DNA of 9,602 bases from an uncultured Coriobacteriales bacterium (GTDB lineage: Bacteria > Actinomycetota > Coriobacteriia > Coriobacteriales > UMGS124). The notes under the pieces were generated by a model. That model did not search any database and was not told the origin of the DNA. It was given only the letters and a program-made list of their open reading frames with translations. The stretch covers positions 1-9,602 of the forward strand of contig CABQHM010000091.1 of the NCBI GenBank assembly GCA_902464015.1, given 5' to 3'. Of the stretch, positions 5,924 through 9,602 are shown piece after piece. A program made the translations under genes and the position numbers. Position 1 is the stretch's first letter; each line of letters opens with the position of its first letter.

Positions 5924-7258
5924 CTATTTCCCCGCCAGGTACCTGCGCAGGAGAAACGCCGTGAAGTACGGCAGCGTTAGCACGGAGCCCTCGCGGCCAA
6001 CATTGCCGCCGCACAGCTTGATTCCCCAGTCGATGTCCGGATATGCGTCCGACTCGATGAGGGTGCGCAGGGATTTCGCCGTCCCGTTCTTGGCCTTCAC
6101 CTCGACCGGCACGAGGCGGTCTCTCGTGCGCACGAAGAAGTCCTCCTCGAGCGTCGAGTTCTCCTTCTTGTAGTAGAACAGGCCATAGCCGGATTTCTGC
6201 AGCGCCTTGCCCACGACGCTCTCGTACATGGCGCCCTTGTACACGCCGAGGTTCTTGTTCGCCCTCAGGTCCTCGCTCGCCTCGTCGTCGAGGCTTGCGA
6301 CGAACATCCCGTTGTCTCGATAGTAGATCTTGTACTTGCCCTCGTCGTAGTTGCCCTTAAGGGGGAGCTCGGGGTAGTTGAGGCAGTGGCACACGCCTAT
6401 CATGCCTGCGGTCTCGAGCCACTCGATGCACCCGTGGTAGTCCTTGAACCGCGCCGCGCGGGCGACCTTCGATATCTGGAACTTCTTGTTCTTCTTCGCC
6501 AGCTGGAGAGGGATGCTGCGGAACACGTTGAGAATGCGCCCCTGGTCAAGGCCCTCTGCATACTTGACGATGTCTTCCTCGTAATCGAGCAGGAGCTGTC
6601 GCTGCGTTGCAAGGCACCCCTCGAACGTCCCCCGCTCGATGTAAGGGCGCACGACGGCTGGCATGCCGCCGAGGATGCAGTAGTCCAGGAAGAGCCGCTG
6701 GTACGTCTCGAGCTCAAGCTGCGAGAAGGCCCTCGCTTCCTCGATATGGGAGAGCATGTCCGCCGCAAGTTCGTCCCCATACCCCTTTGCTGCGAGGAAC
6801 TCGCCGAAGTCAAGGGAGTGCATCTCGTAGTCGATTTTGTATCCCACGCTGTTGCTCTCTATGCGCCTGTAGCTGATACCGAGCATCGAGCCGCTGCATA
6901 TGACGTCGAAGCGGCCGTCCTGATGGAAGAACTTGAGAGCCGTTGCGATCTCGGGATATTCCTGCAGTTCGTCGAAGAAGAGCAGCGTTTCGCCCGGCTC
7001 GAGGCGCTTCGAGGGATCGAGCAGGGAGATGTTGCGCAAGATACTCGCCGTGTCGTACCCGTCGTCGCAGATGTGCTTGTAGCGCGGCTCTTCCACAAAG
7101 TTGATCTCGACCAAGTTGCGGTATGCCGACTGGGCGAATCTCCTGATGGATTCGGTTTTGCCCACCTGGCGCGGCCCTTTGACGATAACGGGGAGCCTGT
7201 CATCGGCGGTCTTCCACTCGGCCAGGAACCGGTCTATGGTACGCGCCAGATAGGTCAT
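5924..7258 (-). CDS. AAA ATPase with DUF4143 / PD-(D/E)XK-like C-terminus
   Basis: A 444-residue protein of the widespread bacterial AAA+DUF4143 family. The N-terminal ATPase shows Walker A GPRQVGKT (residues 28-35), Walker B LLFFDE (92-97) and a sensor-like ICSGS (about residue 118). The middle is mostly helical. The C-terminal DUF4143 region carries LEEDFFVRTRDRLVPVEVKAK (about 370-390), an E/D...E-x-K pattern (E372/D373, E386, K388) typical of PD-(D/E)XK nuclease folds. The cellular role of this family is not established; nucleic-acid-linked or toxin-like functions have been suggested. Length is normal and the gene looks intact. The ATG at 7258 has GGGGG and GAGG sequences 8-15 nt upstream. 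It is a single-gene unit facing away from the IS remnant, preceded by 33-36 bp repeats that may control it. Confidence 0.9.
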   Translation of the reverse strand: MTYLARTIDRFLAEWKTADDRLPVIVKGPRQVGKTESIRRFAQSAYRNLVEINFVEEPRYKHICDDGYDTASILRNISLLDPSKRLEPGETLLFFDELQEYPEIATALKFFHQDGRFDVICSGSMLGISYRRIESNSVGYKIDYEMHSLDFGEFLAAKGYGDELAADMLSHIEEARAFSQLELETYQRLFLDYCILGGMPAVVRPYIERGTFEGCLATQRQLLLDYEEDIVKYAEGLDQGRILNVFRSIPLQLAKKNKKFQISKVARAARFKDYHGCIEWLETAGMIGVCHCLNYPELPLKGNYDEGKYKIYYRDNGMFVASLDDEASEDLRANKNLGVYKGAMYESVVGKALQKSGYGLFYYKKENSTLEEDFFVRTRDRLVPVEVKAKNGTAKSLRTLIESDAYPDIDWGIKLCGGNVGREGSVLTLPYFTAFLLRRYLAGK

Positions 7259-7289
7259 CTGCCTCGCCCCCAGTGCAATCTGGAATAGA

Positions 7290-7424
7290 ATGAACGAGTG
7301 TCATTTTACCAGGTAATACAAAAACATGAGCGAGTTTTTGCCTATTTGTTACACTTTTATGAGCGAGTTTTTTGCCGATTGCTACGCTTTCATGAGCGAG
7401 TTTGCGCCCGCTCTCCCTCTTTTT
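7290..7424. repeat. 33-36 bp direct repeats in front of the ATPase gene
   Basis: The core ATGAGCGAGTTT recurs at 7326, 7359 and 7392 with an exact 33-bp period; a diverged copy, ATGAACGAG, starts at 7290. The two full units also share the spacing of a GTTACACTTT/GCTACGCTTT segment. Read on the minus strand the motif is AAACTCGCTCAT, four times, all upstream of the ATPase start at 7258. Such phased repeats are typical of multi-site regulator binding or a structured leader. Translating them gives 11-residue repeats on both strands, but this follows from a period divisible by three and I do not count it as a gene. The stretch 7425-7527 shows nothing further. Confidence 0.75.
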
Positions 7425-7527
7425 GGCGCCAATCTCTAGGGATGGCCGATAGTTTGGTATTGGTGAAAATGCCTTGGAAAGCAATGAACAAGTAGCCCCC
7501 GGCCGTAATCTCTCCCGCGCCAGCGTC

Positions 7528-7564
7528 AAAAAACCGGCCCGGGAGGGGCCGCCGGGGGATTTTT
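7528..7564. terminator. Bidirectional terminator-like hairpin
   Basis: A6 (7528-7533), then CGGCCC (7535-7540) pairing with GGGCCG (7546-7551), flanked by CCGG on both sides, then T5 (7560-7564). The A-run on one side and T-run on the other allow termination on either strand. No gene directly upstream explains it; it may be left over from a lost gene or from the IS element that follows. Another perfect hairpin, CCGCCCG/CGGGCGG, lies at 7573-7589. Confidence 0.6.
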
Positions 7565-7635
7565 GTCGTGTCCCGCCCGCATCGGGCGGCCAGGGCGTGT
7601 TTGATAATCTCTAACTTTCCGAAAGGCATGCTTGA

Positions 7636-7899
7636 CTAAACACAGTCAACGCCCTGCACCAGCGCCTCAAGCGCTTCCTGGGCCGCCTCGCGGGTGTGTC
7701 CACCAGGTGGCCGCCCCGCTACCTCGCCTGGTTCGGCTGGGCGGAGCAGGCCCGCCGCTCCGGCTCGAGGCCCGCCCGCGTGCTCTCCGGCCAGGCCGCC
7801 GCCGGGCGCTACGGGCACACCGGGGCCGCCCTGCTCTCCATGCTGCAGCCCCTCTGGGGGTATTGGGAACAGCGAGGTGCTATGTCAACGGTGGTCTAA
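7636..7899 (+). pseudogene. IS1595-type (ISXO2-like) transposase, C-terminal remnant
   Basis: The frame from 7636 (just after TGA 7633-7635) reads NALHQRLKRFLGRLAGVSTRW, PPRYLAWFGWAEQARRS and ends with LQPLWGYWEQRGAMSTVV at TAA 7897-7899. The N.LH..LKRFL...GVST..L.RYL.WF.W pattern matches the end of ISXO2-like DDE transposases of the IS1595 family, which move DNA by cut-and-paste with a catalytic triad in the missing upstream part. About 88 of some 300 residues remain, so it is dead. Its end lies against the truncated flavoprotein remnant starting near 7945, so this insertion probably broke that gene. The 5' boundary and the terminal repeats are not clear; CTAAACACAG (7636-7645) and CTAACACAG (7896-7904) are similar but not clearly an IS end pair. 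Confidence 0.72.
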
Positions 7900-7944
7900 C
7901 ACAGAGTAAATAATTTCCTCCTATCTGTTTTACGACACAGCTGT

Positions 7945-8516
7945 GAGCAGGCATTTTATTCAGCCTCGGTGGCCAGCACGCTTGCTTCAAAAACAACCGC
8001 GAGAGTTGCGTTCTGTTTGACCAGGCGATTCTCGAGGCGTCGTTTGCCGACCCCGCGACGATGGACCAGGTGGAGGCTGTCCTTGAGGCTCCGGAGAACG
8101 ACGCGTTTGTGTGCCGTGCGGACACCATGGCCGAGCTCGCCGAGCACTTCGGCATGGATGCTGCGGCTCTCGAGGCGACCGTTGCCCGTTACAACGAGCT
8201 TTGCCATGGTGGCGAGGATCTCGACATCGGCAAGGACGCCCAGTTTATGGTGGCGCTCGAGAATGGCTCACTGTGCATGGCGCGCATCTGCTTCATGTTC
8301 GTCGCCATTGACGGCGGCATTCCCACCAACGTGCGTGCAGAGGCGCTTGATGATGACTTGCGGGCCATCCCCGGCTTGTACGCTGTCGGCCTGGACGGCG
8401 CGATGATGTGGCGCAACATCTACACCCAGGACATTCCCGGCACCATGATGGGGCACAACGTGAACTCGGGCAGGAACGCCGCCCGTGCGGTTGGGGCGTA
8501 TATCGCGAGCCTGTAG
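7945..8516 (+). pseudogene. FAD-dependent flavoprotein, C-terminal fragment
   Basis: An open frame from just after TGA (7942-7944) to TAG (8514-8516) encodes about 190 residues that look like the end of a second fumarate-reductase-like flavoprotein. It shares with the intact flavoprotein in this window the segment ADTMAELAEHFGMD...ARYNELCHGGED and the C-terminal FAD signature IDGGIPTN...IPGLYAVGLDG, ending GHNVNSGRNAARAVGAYIAS. The N-terminal FAD-binding Rossmann motif, any signal peptide and most of the substrate domain are absent. The first ATG in frame is 8061, without a good ribosome binding site. The sequence upstream is an IS1595 remnant, so the 5' part was lost by insertion and deletion. 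The C-terminal sequence differs enough from the intact flavoprotein to have had another substrate. It is in line with the flavodoxin-fold gene 120 nt downstream. Confidence 0.82.
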
Positions 8517-8557
8517 TTGCGGCGCAGGGTGGGTTTGCGGTTCTTATTGAAGGGTGA

Positions 8558-8603
8558 TTGAATGCTCGAATCCCGCTCTGGTTATAAACTGCGGCTGACC
8601 GCA
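8558..8603 (+). promoter_or_regulatory. Putative promoter and hairpin before the flavin reductase gene
   Basis: TTGAAT (8558-8563) and TATAAA (8583-8588) are consensus-like -35 and -10 boxes with a slightly long 19-bp spacer (18 if TTATAA is used). Immediately after lies TGCGG/CCGCA (8590-8594/8599-8603), a small perfect inverted repeat near the expected transcription start that could be an operator. Confidence 0.4.
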
Positions 8604-8636
8604 ACGTGCCTGCGGTGCCAGAGAAGGGAGATTCCT

Positions 8637-9167
8637 ATGAATATCGTTGTATTGAGCGGCAGCCCGCGCAAGGGTGCCAACACCGACGCCATGGTTGACG
8701 CATTCGCCGAGACCGCGCGAGAGGGCGGCCACACGGTTGAGGTCATTCGTGTTGCTGGCAAAAAGATCGCCGGTTGCCTGGGGTGCCGGTATTGCTTTGC
8801 CCATGAGGGCGCTTGTGTGCAGAGGGACGACATGGCCGATGTGCTCGAGGCGCTCAAGCGTGCCGACATGGTCGTGTTTGCATCGCCCATCTACTGGTTC
8901 GATATCACCGCGCAGGAGAAGGCCGCCATTGACCGCCTCTATGCCTTCGGTGCCACGGGCTTCCCGTTCACCAAGACGGCTCTGTTGCTCGACAGCCACA
9001 GCGAAGGCGTTTATGACGCGCCAATCGCCATGTACAAGGCGGCCTGCGCGTACTGCAAGTGGGATGACCAGGGCATTGTTACAATCAGCGGCATGACTGA
9101 TCGTGACAGCATGGCCTCATCGCCCAAGCTGGACGAAGTGCGCGAGCTCGCCCGCAAGCTTGCCTAG
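8637..9167 (+). CDS. Flavodoxin-fold NAD(P)H:FMN reductase / iron-sulfur flavoprotein-like
   Basis: A 176-residue flavodoxin-fold protein. The N-terminal VVLSGSPRKGANTDAMV (residues 4-20) is the phosphate-binding loop for FMN; FASPIYWFDITAQEKAAIDR (about 81-100) is the second flavin-binding region. Between them the motif CLGCRYCFAHEGAC gives Cys spacing C-x2-C-x2-C-x6-C, matching the compact cysteine motif that holds a 4Fe-4S cluster in Isf-type iron-sulfur flavoproteins. Such proteins pass electrons from ferredoxin or NAD(P)H to flavin or other acceptors in the cytoplasm. The start at 8637 has a GGGAG site 6-10 nt upstream; the frame extends further up but without support. It follows the flavoprotein remnant and may once have supplied it with electrons. 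Confidence 0.87.
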   Translation: MNIVVLSGSPRKGANTDAMVDAFAETAREGGHTVEVIRVAGKKIAGCLGCRYCFAHEGACVQRDDMADVLEALKRADMVVFASPIYWFDITAQEKAAIDRLYAFGATGFPFTKTALLLDSHSEGVYDAPIAMYKAACAYCKWDDQGIVTISGMTDRDSMASSPKLDEVRELARKLA

Positions 9168-9183
9168 AGGCGAGTGATATATT

Positions 9184-9213
9184 GAGACGGTTCGCATTGA
9201 TTTCCGTCTCTTA
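9184..9213 (+). terminator. Weak terminator-like hairpin after the flavin reductase gene
   Basis: GAGACGG (9184-9190) pairs with CCGTCTC (9204-9210), 13-nt loop, followed only by TTA. It begins 16 nt after the stop of the reductase gene, in the right place for a terminator, but the T-run is poor. Confidence 0.4.
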
Positions 9214-9227
9214 ACGCAGGCAAGTAA

Positions 9228-9257
9228 TCAAAAGCGACTGCAATGTGAGCAGTCGCT
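9228..9257 (-). terminator. Minus-strand terminator-like hairpin
   Basis: AGCGACTGC (9233-9241) and GCAGTCGCT (9249-9257) form a perfect 9-bp stem with a 7-nt loop. On the minus strand it is followed by TTTTGATT, so it would stop transcripts coming from the abiEi copy on the right. Confidence 0.6.
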
Positions 9258-9296
9258 CGGAGCTCCCGCCTGCCCAAATAAAAATGCGACGAGTGC

Positions 9297-9431
9297 CCAA
9301 CTCGCCCGTTGAACGCAGCCGCGTCGTGGAGGGTTCCGCGGCATGCGCATCCGGGTCGCCTGGGCCGTGATGAACATGCCTTCCGACTCGGAGCGCTCGG
9401 CAATTGCTGGCATGCGGTCGGTTTTCTTCAT
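9297..9431 (-). pseudogene. abiEi 5' fragment, second copy, frameshifted
   Basis: Starting at ATG 9431 the minus strand reads MKKTDRMPAIAERSESEG, FITAQATRM, nearly the same as the N-terminus of the intact antitoxin (MKKTDHISTIAELSESEG, FTTAQATRM). A 2-bp deletion after codon 32 then shifts the frame; in the shifted frame the match resumes as LHDAAAFNGRV and ends about codon 45, after which the sequence is unrelated. The match is also strong in DNA, including the 35-bp operator upstream. No toxin gene follows. The -10 and -35 boxes present in the intact copy are lost here (CACGGC at the -10 site), so it is probably not transcribed from the ancestral promoter. Confidence 0.85.
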
Positions 9432-9433
9432 GC

Positions 9434-9468
9434 GTTGCAGTTGTAGGCCGTGAGCCTACTTTCGCAAC
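9434..9468. promoter_or_regulatory. Second copy of the abiEi inverted-repeat operator
   Basis: The same 35-bp block as at 956-990, bounded by GTTGC (9434-9438) and GCAAC (9464-9468), with perfect inner arms TAGGC/GCCTA. Six of 35 positions differ from copy 1. Because the promoter hexamers are lost while the inverted repeat stays intact, it could still act as a binding site for the intact AbiEi. Confidence 0.5.
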
Positions 9469-9509
9469 AAGCTTCCAGGCTACTTTTTAGCGATCATCGG
9501 CATCTTCTC

Positions 9510-9602
9510 CTACGTCAGCGACCCCAGCTGTTCCAGCGCGTCCTTCAGTATGGCCGTCCCCCATCTCCCGCCTTCCTTCATCGACGGGGCGCCCTACGGG
9601 GA
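9510..9602 (-). other. Unrecognised reading frame at the window edge
   Basis: On the minus strand, from about 9593 to the TAG at 9510-9512, the frame reads MKEGGRWGTAILKDALEQLGS and LT. It looks protein-like but is preceded in frame by TAG near 9594-9596, leaving a short piece. A resemblance of GG.WG.AIL to the C-terminus of FGGY sugar kinases is too weak to rely on. Possibly another gene remnant; the window ends here. Confidence 0.15.

Noticed and set aside
5469..6014. A 181-codon minus-strand open frame across the palindromic repeats
   Set aside because: It runs through the palindromes and overlaps the end of the ATPase gene; the repeated NGPF segments in it are just translated repeats. 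The end (RPGCSDEKWLDAWCMGG) looks slightly protein-like, but there is no ribosome binding site or family match.
7290..7424. CRISPR array
   Set aside because: Repeats are short, diverged and phased at 33-36 bp without conserved full-length repeats and unique spacers, and no cas genes are seen.
7200..7529. An 11-residue repeat protein on the minus strand (KLAHxSV repeats) overlapping the ATPase start
   Set aside because: The 33-bp DNA period is divisible by three, so any open frame through it shows an 11-residue repeat; plus-strand frames show it too, and there is no sign of coding selection.

Overview
The window is high-GC DNA from an anaerobic gut-type actinobacterium, most likely class Coriobacteriia (Eggerthella/Collinsella/Olsenella relatives). 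I infer this from base composition, from a Tat-exported fumarate-reductase-like flavoprotein paired with a LysR regulator (an expanded gene type in that class), and from the mix of AbiE, DUF3800, DUF4143 and IS1595 pieces. No rRNA, tRNA or CRISPR array is visible. This is an accessory region with several broken genes.

Left part (1-1280): an intact AbiEi-type antitoxin gene on the minus strand (955-308), with a good promoter and a 35-bp inverted-repeat operator that reaches the start codon. Its partner AbiEii toxin gene (304-54) survives only as a start, one internal motif and an end, so the antitoxin is orphaned. To its right, on the plus strand, a structured RNA leader ending in a palindromic hairpin plus T-run precedes a DUF3800 gene (1283-1960), which ends in a strong terminator.

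Centre (2035-5460): a possible short upstream ORF and a hairpin lead into a 533-residue Tat-signal FAD flavoprotein (2274-3875). A strong terminator follows, then a LysR regulator (3998-4885) that probably controls the flavoprotein. A DUF5655 gene (5069-5455) is interrupted by one in-frame UGA.

Right part (5460-9602): an intergenic stretch carries two copies of a long palindromic element (5625-5739). A minus-strand AAA/DUF4143 ATPase with a PD-(D/E)XK-like C-terminus (7258-5924) follows, with four 33-36 bp repeats in front of it. Next come the tail of an IS1595-type transposase (7636-7899), the C-terminal remnant of a second FAD flavoprotein (7945-8516), and an intact flavodoxin-fold reductase with an iron-sulfur-flavoprotein-type cysteine motif (8637-9167). 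At the right end lies a second, frameshifted copy of the abiEi 5' end with its operator, in the same orientation as the first copy. The stretch between the two copies, about 8.3 kb, is therefore flanked by direct repeats of about 170 bp.

Biologically, two themes overlap: anaerobic flavin redox chemistry (exported flavoprotein, LysR, flavin reductase, flavoprotein remnant) and a defence/mobile-element graveyard (AbiE, DUF3800, DUF4143, IS1595). The observations most worth following up are the structured RNA before DUF3800, the palindromic pair, the repeats in front of the ATPase, the flavoprotein without the usual catalytic residues, and the decayed and duplicated abiE modules.
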